A DNA stretch of 64,000 nucleotides from Typha latifolia (taxonomy: Eukaryota > Streptophyta > Magnoliopsida > Poales > Typhaceae), in the NCBI GenBank assembly GCA_019914945.1, contig CM034102.1, positions 16,729,501-16,793,500 of the forward strand, written 5' to 3'. How positions within the stretch are numbered: position 1 is the first letter of the stretch; every line of letters begins with the position of its first letter. Position numbers and translations under genes: made by a program. This document shows positions 1 to 12,147 of this stretch, in pieces. The notes under the pieces are model-generated. The model worked only from the letters and a program-made list of their open reading frames with translations. It was not told where the DNA came from and made no database searches.

Positions 1-700
1 GTGAAATTAGGTGCAAAGCCGAACTAAATTTTCAGACTTAAGCCAAGAGGTGATCACTTGTACGTATGAGAGGAGTTATGATGTCGATTCGCAATGTTGT
101 TTCTTCTTCTTTTTGACTCTGGAGTTAGTAAATCTCCTGGTTAAGATTTGAGTGGCATTGCCTTGAATCTGAGATAGTTTCTGTGTCATGTATTATTATG
201 CTGGCATGATGGATGTGATACTAGGTCACTTTTCTGTGAGAGAATTTATTTTAGTTCGACTCACTAAATACTAAATACAGATGAGCATCTATTAAGATTT
301 AAATTCAAATGTTCTCACACACGAGCTCTTTAACCACAAAAAAGAATTTCATCCCATTGGCTACACTAAATTAAAACATACCAAATTACATTAGTAGAAT
401 GTAAAATTAGCAGCTTGGAGACTTCTTATTACTTGACAACAGAGATTGAAAAACTATTATTTGTCAGGTGCTTCAAAGTTCAAATCCCCCGGTTTCTGAA
501 TTTTTTTTCTTAAATATTATAAAAATAAATGAGGGGTTTCTTCTAAAGACTAGCAATATTTCAGGGTCTATGTTATGTTACCTACAAAGTATCCAAATTT
601 CTTTAATTCGGAAACCGGTACCGAGTGTAACTAGTACAAAGCAAAACCGGCAAAACCGGCTACAGTTGCTGTGGGACCGCGTTATACAAGTTTCCGAAAA
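1..700. other. Intergenic, upstream of the centrin gene
   Basis: AT-rich DNA with no coding stretch I can support. The last 100 bases probably hold the centrin promoter, with a TATA-rich stretch around 710-725. Short open frames here have no family resemblance. Confidence 0.5.
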
Positions 701-800
701 GGAAAGAGCTCCGTAATATATATTAGATCGCGAAAGGCCGCAGCTTGGATCCACCGGCTTGCCTCTTGCTAATCCGGAGAGAAACCTCGCTAGAGATCTA

Positions 801-3800
801 ATGGTATGCCCGCGAACGATCTCGCTTTGTTCTTCCTCTCCTTGCTCGCTTCGATCTTTTCTGATGCAACACTTTCGGTTTCCTCCGTGTTGGAATCGGT
901 GGTTCTTCCTATTTGGTGTTAGGGTTTTGCTATCGTTGAATCTATTGTAGACCATGAGGTAGTAATGGAAATTGAAATTTGATGCGAGTTACTTAGGGCT
1001 CCTCTTGTATTACTCCGTGGATTGGGTTGGATTTTACCATTTCAATTGTTAGGGATTACACCTCCTAAGAAATTTTCTTTCTTAGTTTTGTGGTTAAGGC
1101 CATTATGTACGCTGTCCTATAACTCAGGAAACTTGATTGATCAAGCTCACGTTTAATAGACTGAAACCCTAAATCCAACAGGCTTTGAAAGGTATAACTA
1201 TTTTCTTGATTCTGATTTGATTGGGATCTTGTCAGCAAGAAAAAGAAAATTGTTGTTCAATTTGAACGATGTAATGGATGTACAATGTAAGAGGTAGAAA
1301 AATCCAATTTCTAATATTTTGCATAGCATGCGTTACTAAGAAATTGGCAGTTACATATCCACGAATTTAAGATGGCTATGATCAATTGTTGTGACAATTA
1401 CTTGTATTGTCTATTTTAACATTAAAATCCTACAATTGTAAAATCACTTGCATTTTTATTGCCCCAATGCTATAAAGATAGCAAGAAAGATTGTGAAGAG
1501 TTAAATTTTTTAAGAAGATTAGCCCATCAGTGGCCCTTTTGATAAATGGAGATGCCATAACACTACAATATCTTTCTTTTCAATTTGTGGGTGCTTTTAG
1601 TATTTTCCTTCCTTTACAAGGTTGTGACTTTTCTGACCATAACATATCCTGGACATACTTTTGTAAAATTTTTTTGCACAGGGAGATCTTTCATTTTATT
1701 TTTCCTTCCACTGTAGGGAAGGCATGATGCTTCCTCTATTGGTGGTTATGGTTTTCATCATTTTCATCACTAATAAGTCTATATCCAGACTTGCCTCCTC
1801 TGGTAATTGGAATAGGGCATGTAAAGCTATTCAACAGTTGAGTAGTTGTCCACTGCATGTTTTCTGCTGGATGTTTTACTTTAATCAAGTGTATTCTGAT
1901 TTGCAAGTGCTTTTATAAGTTCAAATCTGGACAGATTCATCCAACTTTTGAAATTTTCTATTCTTGACTCTCAGCTTTGTTCCTAGTATGTATGTATCTT
2001 TTTTTGTTTTGTCTTGCATGGTTGACTATGGTTCTTAATCATGTAGGATAGTTTTGATGGTAAGGGAGTATCTAGAAGAGCAAAGCCTAGAACTCGTAAT
2101 CATGGCTTATCACAACAAAAGAGGCAAGAAATAAAGGAAGCATTTGAACTCTTTGATACTGATGGTTCTGGTATGGATCAATTATGATATATTTCCTCTT
2201 TATCTTTATAATGTTCAATTTGTTCATCAAATTATGACATCATAATCCTCTTGTAGGCACTATTGATGCTAAGGAGTTGAATGTTGCCATGAGGTATTTG
2301 TTTCTGATGATATTTGATAGGTTTGAAGTAAATTTTATTTCACTTAAGCAATTATGCTATTGATTGATTAACTTTCTCTTCAGGGCCTTGGGATTTGAAA
2401 TGACAGAAGAGGTACTACATGTTTTCCATTTTCATCAGATGCACCTATAAGAATTCAGTTCTCTGAAATTTTTGTTTAGTAAAATGATTATTTCATTTTT
2501 AAACTTCTGGAGGCCTATGCACCTAGTTCACATACTCCTAAATATTTTACTAGTCACCATGCTTGTCATATTTCAGATACTTAGGCAGTATGTTTTATCT
2601 CTGTATGATCACAGAACTTTCATGAGCTGAATTGTTCTGTAAGGGAAATGCGTAATTACTAGGATATTAGTATCGAAACTTTATATTTTATCTGTGTGAC
2701 TTTGGTCATTGGATGGATTTGACTAATTATAAATATCCTCATTAAACAGAAGAGCATGTTTTATCCTAAGGGATATAAAAGCTTTTCTTGCTTGTAGGTT
2801 TTATGTAACTCGGTAGTGAAGAACTATAGATGACTTCTGTTGTGACCCATCAATCATGTTCTACTTGCAGAACTTTGGGTGGCAAACGCATGTCTCAAGT
2901 GAATCACATTTCAGTTTTGCATAGATTTTGGTTAAAAATGGTGGCACATTATATTCTCTTTCAACAATCTTTTATTGTGTACCCAGAAAGCTACTTCCTT
3001 TTTTTTTTTGTTTTGTTAATGCATCTTTGTTAACAACTTAATATGTGACTTTCTTGTTTACTAGCATGACAAATGAGAAATGAGTAAGCTGTGGGGCTAA
3101 TTTCTTCTGGCCACTTCCTTTTCTTTTGCACTTGAAGTTTTAGTTAATCTTTTAAAAGGTGATCCAAGGCTGAAGCACAAGATTCTTTTGATATTGCAGC
3201 AAATTAACCAGATGATTGCTGATGTAGACAAAGATGGCAGTGGCGCAATTGATTTTGATGAATTTGTGCACATGATGACAGCCAAAATTGGAGAGAGGGA
3301 TACTAAGGAAGAACTTTCAAAAGCTTTTCAAATTATTGACCAAGATAATAATGTAAGTTTCATTGACTGGCGTGTGTGAGTGAGCAGGTTGGTAGACTTC
3401 ACATGCAGTAGTTGGGTGCATTCCAGTTGCATATTATTCTAAAAGTTAAAACTCTTAAAGCTATTGACCAATGCTAAATAAGAAGGAAAACAAGAAGGAT
3501 CAATGACATCAGATAAGAATTGAAGATGGAAATTTTTGTCTGCAGAGGACCTACTATGAAGTATGGCAAAATTATTTTGTTGAGTATTGATGATTCAGGA
3601 TCAGATATGTTTTATGTGGTCTACACAGGTTGGCCCTTTCTGTGGCAGACAAAAGACCATCATAAATGCATATGTAGATGGATAAGCAGATACATACATA
3701 TATTGACAACTCAATAGTGTGAACGTAATATTTATTAAACCATTGCATAAAACTAACTTCACTGGCTTTACAAGTTTCTACAACAAAAATCATGTCAAAG

Positions 3801-5049
3801 CATTTTTATTAGTCAAGGAATATCTATTTGTTCTCTCCTGACGTAGGAAAACATTAGAAAAACAATGTCTTTCAGTTTCTGTATATTTATAGGTCTTATG
3901 CCACTCGTTATTATGTGAATCTTCAATTTGAATGGGCCATCGATATTGGTTGATAGTAGTGTGACTGTAAATCCTACTAGTTAAACTACACAGATTATTT
4001 TAATATTTAATGCTTTCACTTTTACTATAGGGAAAGATATCCGAGGTTGATATCCAGCGTATCGCTAAAGAGGTGGGCGAGAACTTTACTGTGGAAGAGA
4101 TCAGAGAGATGATAGAAGAAGCAGATCATAATGGTGGATAGTCTTTCTTTTCTTTATGTGACACTAAAGCTACTTATGCTGATTCAGTCATTCCGGTTAT
4201 CTTCTATGACATTTAGGGGGATGTCATTTTCTAGAAAGTTGAAAGTAGGATGGTACTAGACTTATAACCATGCATTCCTGATTTGATGGGAAACTTGCAA
4301 AGTCACAGTTGGTAAGCAGGTACAGGTAGCTTTAGTAACCAACAACTAACTTTGATATTGAATCTCTTGATGTTCTTATGGAGGCACATGATGAACAGAT
4401 TTAAACTTTCAGTATTACAACTTAACCACAGTGAAAATAACTTAGCTGGGAAAGTTGGTTCTCTAATTTGTTTTACTTATTTAATGAAATATATATTTGT
4501 GAGTGTGCCTTGGTTTGCACACTTCCCTGATTACCACTCTAGAAGGCCTTATCAATTCCTCACTAGCTCTTCTTGTATGTCTTTTGTCCATTTATCTCCT
4601 AATATATCCACCCTCATGATCTGTTTAACGAAGTGAAATTTTTTGTGTGCATATTCTCAGATTTAAATCAATGGTCCACCAAACATTAATTTATATAATT
4701 CTTTATATCGTGCTCATTTGCAAATAATATGCTGAGCATCAGTCAATCCACCATTTGAAGAAATGGTTTTGTCAGATACTAATAAGAAAGGCCTTTGAAA
4801 GTCAGCAAATAGTATTTCAGTTGTACACAGTGAAATAGACTCTATATACTGAGATTATTCTGTTTTCTTCCATGAATTGTAGGATTATATTCTTTTTGCT
4901 TTATATACTGATACTTTTTACTGTTGATCTTCTGTCTTCTTAGATTGGCAGACTAATTGAGATTTCCATTCCTGTGTTTTGCAGGTGATGGAGAAGTAGA
5001 TCTTGATGAATTCGTCAGGATGATGAGAAGGACTGGCTATGGTTACTAA
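801..5049 (+). CDS. Centrin (caltractin-like EF-hand protein)
   Basis: Centrins are calcium-binding EF-hand proteins. Known roles include microtubule-organising structures, nuclear-pore mRNA export (TREX-2) and DNA repair with XPC/Rad4. The coding exons are 801-803, 2047-2170, 2257-2293, 2384-2411, 3200-3352, 4031-4133 and 4985-5049. They total 513 nt and encode 170 aa, the usual centrin length. Four EF-hand loops are visible at residues 38-49, 74-85, 111-122 and 147-158. Loops 1, 2 and 4 are canonical (D-x-D-x-S/D-G...E). Loop 3 (DQDNNGKISEVD) ends in Asp instead of Glu, so its calcium affinity may be lower. The N-terminus is short and basic ([14 protein letters not shown]), as in rice centrin. 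Exon 2 has an in-frame stop just upstream and no usable ATG. The start is therefore assigned to ATG 801-803, which lies directly against a GTATGC donor. This start is inferred; the rest of the chain is firm. Confidence 0.9.
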
Positions 5050-7218
5050 GTTTCTGTGTCCTCCCTACGTTATAAGTGTAGAACTTGATGATCCTATTGT
5101 CTTATACAACCTTGAATTGATGACTGATATGCAACTAAGTCTAAATTGAGAAATTTTTCCTGCAAGTGCTGTAAACTTATAGAACTCTTTTGAGGTTCAT
5201 CTTATTTATTAGTCATGAAAACATTTCTATCCTTGTCATCTATTTTTGACATCCTACTATGAGACAAGCACTCCATCTTGGTCAGCTGACGAATTACTCT
5301 TGGGAAAGGATCATCGTTTCTGTAAACCAGATTCTTTTTCCAGTTGGTAAATAACATTAGCAAGTATTAGTACTTTAGATTTTCCATGTATCCTATGAGA
5401 TGGACCTGCTGCTCATCTAGGCACTGATTGGAAGCAGCTTAACTGTTCTTATCATAGACAATCTTGTCAACTTCACCCGTCTTTTAATAGATTGTCAACT
5501 TCACCCATGCTTGAATCTCTACCGGACAGTTGATCTAATTATCAAACTTATTTTATGATCAACTTTACTCGAACCCCATAAATATATATAAATATAATTT
5601 TTAATATTGATGGACCCTCAAAAAAAAAGTCATTCATCCCAAGACCCATTCCATGTCCCCATCTCCATCTTATCTGTTATTACACAATCCCCTTAGATTT
5701 TATTACCATTTAATTACAGAAAAATGCTTTTCTTAATCCACTCCGTTCTTCTTCTCTAGCTTGCAACAGCTAACGGTTCCTCTTCTATCAGGTGTCCAAC
5801 TCCGTACTCCGCTCCGCATACTTCCTTGTTAACAAGTACATCGCATCCGCCGTCCATCGCTCCAGCATGGAGCAGACGAACGGCGGATCTTTTCGAGCGC
5901 ATATAAATTTGTATGCGGAAGGTCCTATTAATCCGTTAAATCAGGTGGCGGCTAGTCGTCAGCTCGTTCGAAGTGGCCAGCATATCTTTTTCTTCAAATT
6001 TTCTAATATAATAAAAATATCCTAATGATGCCATAAAAGCTGTAATATTTACAAATAAATAAATAAATAAAATAAATCCTCATGAGGTGCTCGTGCCGCA
6101 CGTGACCCGGCACCTCTTTGAATTCTGTCTCTGGTTCTGGTTCTGTTTCTGTCGCAAGGAAAAAAGAAGTCAGTTCTCATCTTTCCTTTTCGTTTGGTCG
6201 GGAAAAGGTACCCAGAAACTCGAGTGTGCCATTTTTTTTTGTCCTTCTTTTAGTTGTTAGATTTAGTTTTTAGTTTGTTAGAAACGTACATCGCTACGTC
6301 CTTAAATATTATGGTTTTGGTTTCTGAAATCTAGTATGGAATGGGATGCTTTAATCTCCCAAGAGGTTTTAATTGTTTTTATGGGTGTTTGATGACGAAT
6401 TTGGAGAAAACCCAGGTTGGTATTTATATATATATATATATATATTATATTTTTTCCCAAGTCATTCATTTGCATGAACAATTGTTTGTATTCTTGACTC
6501 AATTTTCCTTACATCATTGTAGGCCTTATATCTCTCAAATTTGCATAGATTATAGCTTTCGAACAGAGTAATTTCAGAGGATAGTAGTTGTCCATTTCAC
6601 TTTCGCAGCTTCCATTGCTGAATGCTGACAGAGAAACTTCCAGTGTGTAATATATTTTTTGCTTTCACAACTTCTTCATCTTGCTTCTTTTTAATCTTGT
6701 TGAAAAATTGTTGCATTGTTATTGAACAAAATCCTTGTCTTATTTTCCACAAATGTTATTTTCTCCAATATATTCGGGTCGCAAACTTTTGCAGTCTATC
6801 TCATATAACCAAGAAGTGTCCATTTTGAGATAAATTGCACCTGGAAGTATGTAGAATGAGGAAGACATACTAATAAATTGAACAGGCATGATCTGAAATG
6901 TTGTTATATGGTATATAATAGCGCATAATGATAATCAAGCACTAGAAAATCTAATATAATCTGCACAGAGAATAATATTTGGTAATGCAATTATTTCGGA
7001 AACAATGTTTTGAGTGCAGTAAATAGTGAATTTGACATCATAAAAGGAATAAACTTCAGAAATAATTATGGACAATTATATCTTTGTCAAGTATCTGAAA
7101 TATATTCTGTGGAAATAGACTGTTGTTATGTTCTTTTCTTTATTCTCCTAATCTTGAACCTTTATTTTGTCTTTTATATGCAGAAAGGAATAGAAGCGAA
7201 GAACTGACTTTTTGAGGG
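5050..7218. other. Intergenic region and WEB1-like 5' leader
   Basis: The first roughly 150 bases are probably the centrin 3' UTR. A 13-base motif (GTCAACTTCACCC) occurs twice, at 5466 and 5494. A GC-richer block at 5760-5950 holds a short open frame of unknown meaning. A likely noncoding first exon of the WEB1-like gene lies near 6110-6206, ending in AAAAG|GTACCC. Its intron would end at the acceptor TATATGCAG (to 7183), so the leader resumes at 7184. A TA microsatellite sits at about 6425-6445. The leader structure is inferred. Confidence 0.4.
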
Positions 7219-9812
7219 ATGGAGGAAACAAAAGGTGGTGATCTGCCAACTTCTCCAGAACCTCCAATCTCTTCAATTACTGATGAAGGTTCTGAGACCA
7301 GTGGCCATCACAGAGCAAGTGTTGTGGGGGATATGCAGGCAGTGATCCAGCCTACTGAGCCAGAGAGCCCATTTGGATCAAAGACTCCTATTGATGATTC
7401 TTTGTCATCTGAAGTGCTTAGTTCATTTGATCATCCTACTATGGTGGATAAATCAAAGACTAGTCAAGATGATTCCGCCGCTTTGCTACCAGAAGTTGTT
7501 AGCAATCCATATAAACTTGATGATGGCACTACTAAAAGAGTTTCTGATGTTCAGATTAGTAAGAGTCCTGCAGATTCCATTGTAATCGGAAAAGCAATTG
7601 AGGCGCTCAATGATGTTCCAATTCCATTAGTTGAAATCAAAAGCAAAATGGAAAAGCCTGAGAAGCAAATAAGGATCGAAAATATGCAAAAGAAGGCGTC
7701 AGATTCAACTAATCATCTGCGCAATTCAAAACGTATAGATCCAGAGAGGGCCCTCGTTGAGCTGGATGCAAAATTTGAATCCATTAAGGCCTCTGTTACA
7801 ATGTTTGGTGGAAGTGTTGATTGGAAAGCTCAGAGAGCAAAGACTCTAGAGGTAATGCAGATTCTTGTATTTAGTTTTCCTCCTCTATGAAGTTTAATTA
7901 ACAGTAGCTTTCTCGAGAAGTTGTCTTTGCATTTGTGTGAACATATCTAAACACGGTCATAATTCTAAATGGTTTCTCAGTTCACATGATATTGAATCTT
8001 CTATGACACTAGCTTGATTATTTTCAGAAACGCAAGGATCACAGGTTTGAACTTGAGAAAGTACAGAAAGAAATTGCGGCATATAAAAAGAAATTAGAAG
8101 CTGCAGAAGAGGCTAAAGCAGAAGTACTTGAGGAGCTAGAGAGCACCAAGAGACTCATAGAAGAGCTAAAGTTTAATCTGGAGAGAGCACAGGCTGAGGA
8201 GGACCAGGCAAAGCAGGAAGCGGAACTCGCTCAAAATAGAGTTGAAGAAGTGGAGTTGCAACTAGCAGTCGCGAAAGCAAAGCATGAAACTGCAGTTGCA
8301 GAATTCAAGTTCGCAAAAGAGGAGCTGGTAACAGTGGAAGAGCACTATGATGCTTTAGTTCAAGAAAGGGACATATCAAACAATAAAATGGAAGAAGCTG
8401 CTTCTGTAAAGGAGGAGATTAAGAAGACGGTAGACGAACTCACTCTAGAGCTTACTGAAATTAAGGAATCACTGAAGTTGGCCAATGCTGCACATCTTGA
8501 AGCAGAAGAACATAGGATCGGTACAAGTTTGGCACGAGAACAGGATTGCCTTACTTGGGATAAAGAAGTTAAGCAAGCAGAAGAGGAAGTGCAACAGCTT
8601 AATGAGAAGCTTCTATCTGCAAAAGATTTGAAGTTGAAACTACACGAAGCATCCACTTTGCTACTTGAACTCAAGGCTGAGTTAGAAGCCTACATGGAGG
8701 CAAAATTGAATCTTGACGCTGAGGAAGCTAAGAAAACGCAAACATCCATTCAAGAAGCATTAGATTCAATGACAAAGGAGCTTGAGGAAGTCAAAGGCAT
8801 TATGGAGAGAGTAAAAGATGAGGTTGACTGTTTAAGAGTTGCAGCTTCATCGCTCAGAGAAGAGCTGGATAGAGAGAAAACAACCCTCATCACCTTGCAG
8901 CAGAGGGAAGGGATGGCATTTGTAACTCTTACTTCTCTTCAGGATGAGCTCAGTAAGACAGAACGAGAGATAGAAATGGTTCGGGAAAAGGAGAAAGAAG
9001 CAGGAGAAAAAATGGTGGAGCTACCAAAATTGCTGCAAGAAGCAGCTCAGAAAGCAGAACAAGCTAAGTCGTCTGTGCAAGTCGCACAAGAAGATCTAAG
9101 GAAGGCCAAGGAAGAAGCTGAACAAGCCAAAGCTGGTGCAACCACCACCGAGATCAGATTACGTGCAGCTATAAAGGAAATAGAGGCAGCAAAATTCTCA
9201 GAGAATCTTGCACTTAGTGCATTTCATTCTTTGCAAGAGAGTGAGAAGGCTAGAAAAAATGGAGAACAATCTCCCGGACTAGTGGCCCTTCATTTAGATG
9301 AGTATTTCACTCTTAGTAAGAGAGCTCATGAAGCTGAGGAGCTTTTGCATGAGACTGTGGGAGAAGCATTTTCGCAAGTTGAGTTGGCAAAGGAGACTGA
9401 GTTAAAAATTTCAGAGAGAATAAATCAAGCATACAAGGTTATGAATGAAAAGAGGGAAGCCTTGAGAGTTGCACTAGAGAAAGAAGAAAATGCTAAGGTA
9501 GAAAAATTGGGTCTGGAGAATGAATTAAGGAAGTGGAGAAACGAAAATGAACAGCATCGTAAATCTTGTGAGGTTGCTAAAAATGCTGTTAATCCTTTGA
9601 GAAATCTATTGATGGAATTCGATGGAGATACTGAAAAGGACTTCAGTGAGGAAAAATGCGACATTGCTGTGCATTCCATATCAGATCAGAAGTTGTGTAT
9701 GTCAGAGGGTAGCCCCGACGAACCTATATCCGATCCTAAGCAAAAGAAGAAGAAGAAATCATTTTTCCCGCGAGTCGTGATGCTCATATCCAGAAAAAAA
9801 TCTCAAAAATAG
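7219..9812 (+). CDS. WEB1-like coiled-coil protein (weak chloroplast movement under blue light)
   Basis: There are two coding exons, 7219-7851 and 8028-9812, joined in phase 0. They encode 805 aa, close to the roughly 807 aa of Arabidopsis WEB1. WEB1 works with PMI2 and affects actin-dependent chloroplast photorelocation. The first ~165 residues (MEETKGGDLPTSPEPPISS...) are acidic, Ser/Pro-rich and probably disordered. From about residue 170 to 740 the protein is almost all heptad-rich Glu/Lys/Ala/Leu sequence, a long coiled coil typical of the WEB family (DUF827). The C-terminus is strongly basic (KKKKKKSFFPR..., ISRKKSQK). The start at 7219 is the first ATG after the leader acceptor at 7183. 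PMI2 or another WEB paralogue is possible but less likely at this length. Confidence 0.85.
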
Positions 9813-10679
9813 AAGTGATGGAACATCTTTTTTCTTTTCTTAATGCATTGCATGGACAAGTATTCAGATAATTGTTATTGTACATGCGTAATAAGTTAAA
9901 CTTGATTTATTTGATATGTTGTTTTGGTGTAAGCTTGTTATTCATTTGTATAGGCTTTCAAAAACATTTGAAGAGATTTTTTTTCTTTTGTATGAATTGC
10001 ACAGCCATTGATATCTGAATTTGTAATCTTATTTTGAGGACTATAAAGCGATTTACGTTTACGACAGACTAATCTGAATATGCACCTAACTGCACTACTT
10101 TCTACTGTATAAGCATCAACGACAGGGAATCGATATGATCACCAAGATTAAGATTTATTCAACAAAGACAGCTGAAGAAGGGACTAGGAACCTACTCTTC
10201 CACTGCAATGTTCTCAGATATTTCATCCCCACTTCGAATCCAATATCACTTCCATGTGCATCAGACTGAAACTTTATTCCAAAAGTTTTTTTCAAGCTTT
10301 ATAAAATTCTATTCCCTAGCTCTCAAGAATCAAGAAGACCTACGCCACAACATGGTTTCTGGACTCGGTCCAACTGTCAAAGATGCTCCAGTTGGGCTTA
10401 ACTCATTAAATATCTTATCCTCACTAGCTATGTTAAACTGCAATGCAAACACGAGTCCGATTTAAAATCAGATATACCGCCACATACGCATGAAAATGAT
10501 TCCATAATAATTGTGGAAGAAGACTACAAAAGTTCCAAGTCATCATGCTTTCGGTACAATTCAGTGTCATGGTACGTGATTTTATTCTATAGCTGCAACA
10601 GTTCTAAACTGGTCATGATATCTTACTCTCTCGATAACAAGGAACAGAGCATCCAGATATAGCTGTCAACTTATCTCAC
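9813..10679. other. Intergenic
   Basis: This holds the WEB1-like 3' UTR and then the promoter side of the small EF-hand gene. The open frame at 10208-10465 resembles no family and shows no coding signs, so I do not call it. Confidence 0.5.
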
Positions 10680-10687
10680 TATATAAA
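10680..10687 (+). promoter_or_regulatory. TATA box of the small EF-hand gene
   Basis: TATATAAA lies 74 bases before the ATG at 10761. This fits a short leader and an intronless calcium-sensor gene. Confidence 0.6.
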
Positions 10688-10760
10688 GAGAGTTGAGAGG
10701 TTCCTCAACTGCACACTGCGTTCTAGCTTTCTAAGTCTCAAAACATTTGCAAGAGCGACC

Positions 10761-11039
10761 ATGGCAATCAAACACGTCAGCTCCGCCAACCGAGACATGA
10801 CGGTCGAGGACTTCAAGGAGTGGCTGAAGAAGTTTGACACTGATAAGGATGGTCGGATCAGTAGGGATGAGCTGCGAGAGGCGGTTCGAAGTCGAGTTGG
10901 GCGGTTTACCACTTGGAAGAGCAGAAGGGCGTTTCGCCGCGCTGATGTCAATCACAATGGCTTCATTGATGATGCTGAGATTGAGAATCTTGTTACCTTT
11001 GCCCAGAAAAAGTTAGGAATGAAGATATACACAGATTAG
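10761..11039 (+). CDS. Small two-EF-hand calcium-binding protein (CML/polcalcin-like)
   Basis: An intronless gene encoding 92 aa. It has two canonical EF-hand loops, DTDKDGRISRDE at residues 26-37 and DVNHNGFIDDAE at 62-73. Both have acidic or amide residues at positions 1, 3 and 5, Gly at 6, Ile at 8 and Glu at 12. A basic linker (VRSRVGRFTTWKSRRAFRR) separates them. Two EF-hands in under 100 residues is typical of small plant sensors such as short CMLs and polcalcins, which change shape on calcium binding and engage target proteins. No signal peptide or membrane segment is seen. ATG 10761 follows a TATA box at an ordinary distance and starts a coherent protein. The exact subfamily and the partner are unknown. 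Confidence 0.85.
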   Translation: MAIKHVSSANRDMTVEDFKEWLKKFDTDKDGRISRDELREAVRSRVGRFTTWKSRRAFRRADVNHNGFIDDAEIENLVTFAQKKLGMKIYTD

Positions 11040-12147
11040 CTTCAAGGTTATATAATTTGATTACACCTGTAACTGAATGTTATAGCTATACATCATGATC
11101 ATAAGATATATATATATATATATATATATGTATCTATGCTTTCTTTTCCATGATCATAAGAAAAATTAATGGAGTGCATCAATTTGAAGAAAAGAAAAAT
11201 AATTCCTATCTTCTCCTCTGTTAGACAAGATCTCATAGCATATTGATGATCACTGGTTCAGGATGAGTTTCTCAGTTTATACTTACTGAGCTAAGCATTA
11301 TGTTAATTCCGACGAAAGATTATGCTCAACTCTACGTAAAAGATTTAAAGGTCAAATGAACAAAATAACCTTCCTTGAATCCCACAAAGAAGTGAAAAAT
11401 TAATTTATATTTGAAAATAATGAGTATTTACATAGTTCACTGAAAGGAGGTTCAAAATATAGAGAAAGAAACGAAATTGTCACAATGATGCAAAAGAAAG
11501 CTAGCCACAATTTTCAACATAAACAGTGGCGCTGTTTGATTTCAAGAGAAATAGATGTATAATACTTGAAACAAACAAAGAAATCCGTTTGCTGGAACAA
11601 GCACTGTAGTCTTATTTCATATGGACCACAAAGAAGTCCGAAAGAGAAAAAAAATTCAAACAAGATCTCAGTAGGTACAAGCTAGACAGAGCTCCTTTTG
11701 TTCTTGATATATACATGGCAAAGAACCTAGAAAGAATTGGGTTATCTCAGGTCCTACTACAACCAATGAATTTATTAGTGAAAGAACTCTCCCTGGAAAA
11801 AGGACAGAAGGTTGCTTCTCAAAGTCTTAAAGCGAATGTACAATTAATTGATCAGATACTATACCAAGTTTCCTCAAACCCACACATAAGAATATAGACA
11901 CACCAAAAAGAACAAGGAAAGTCTGGTCTCAAGATGCAGTGCCCTATTTGACAATGTTTTGACGCACAAACCACTGTTAGATGGACGTCGATAATCATCA
12001 GCAAAGGAAGCTCTGTTTTGTCAGCAGAAATCACCACAAGTGATGTGGGGGGAAGCAGCTTAAAATGATTAAAACCAACACTGCCCGTGACTAAATGATC
12101 ATGGTGGAAACTCTAGATGCACAATCTGCATATTGTCAGGAACAAAG
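11040..12147. other. Convergent intergenic region
   Basis: This holds the 3' ends of the small EF-hand gene (+) and of the PP2C gene (-). A TA microsatellite lies at about 11107-11130. I see no further gene. The PP2C C-terminus could be extended by a further splice here, because a GTACAG donor-like site lies inside its last exon. Confidence 0.5.

Noticed and set aside
468..716. Open frame starting near a tRNA T-loop-like GTTCAAATCC
   Set aside because: No cloverleaf can be formed around it and the protein matches nothing known.
4352..4636. 94-codon open frame within the centrin gene
   Set aside because: It lies wholly in the last centrin intron, and neighbouring exons splice cleanly over it.
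10208..10465. 85-codon open frame between the WEB1-like and small EF-hand genes
   Set aside because: No motif and no coding-like composition. It sits in promoter-side spacer.
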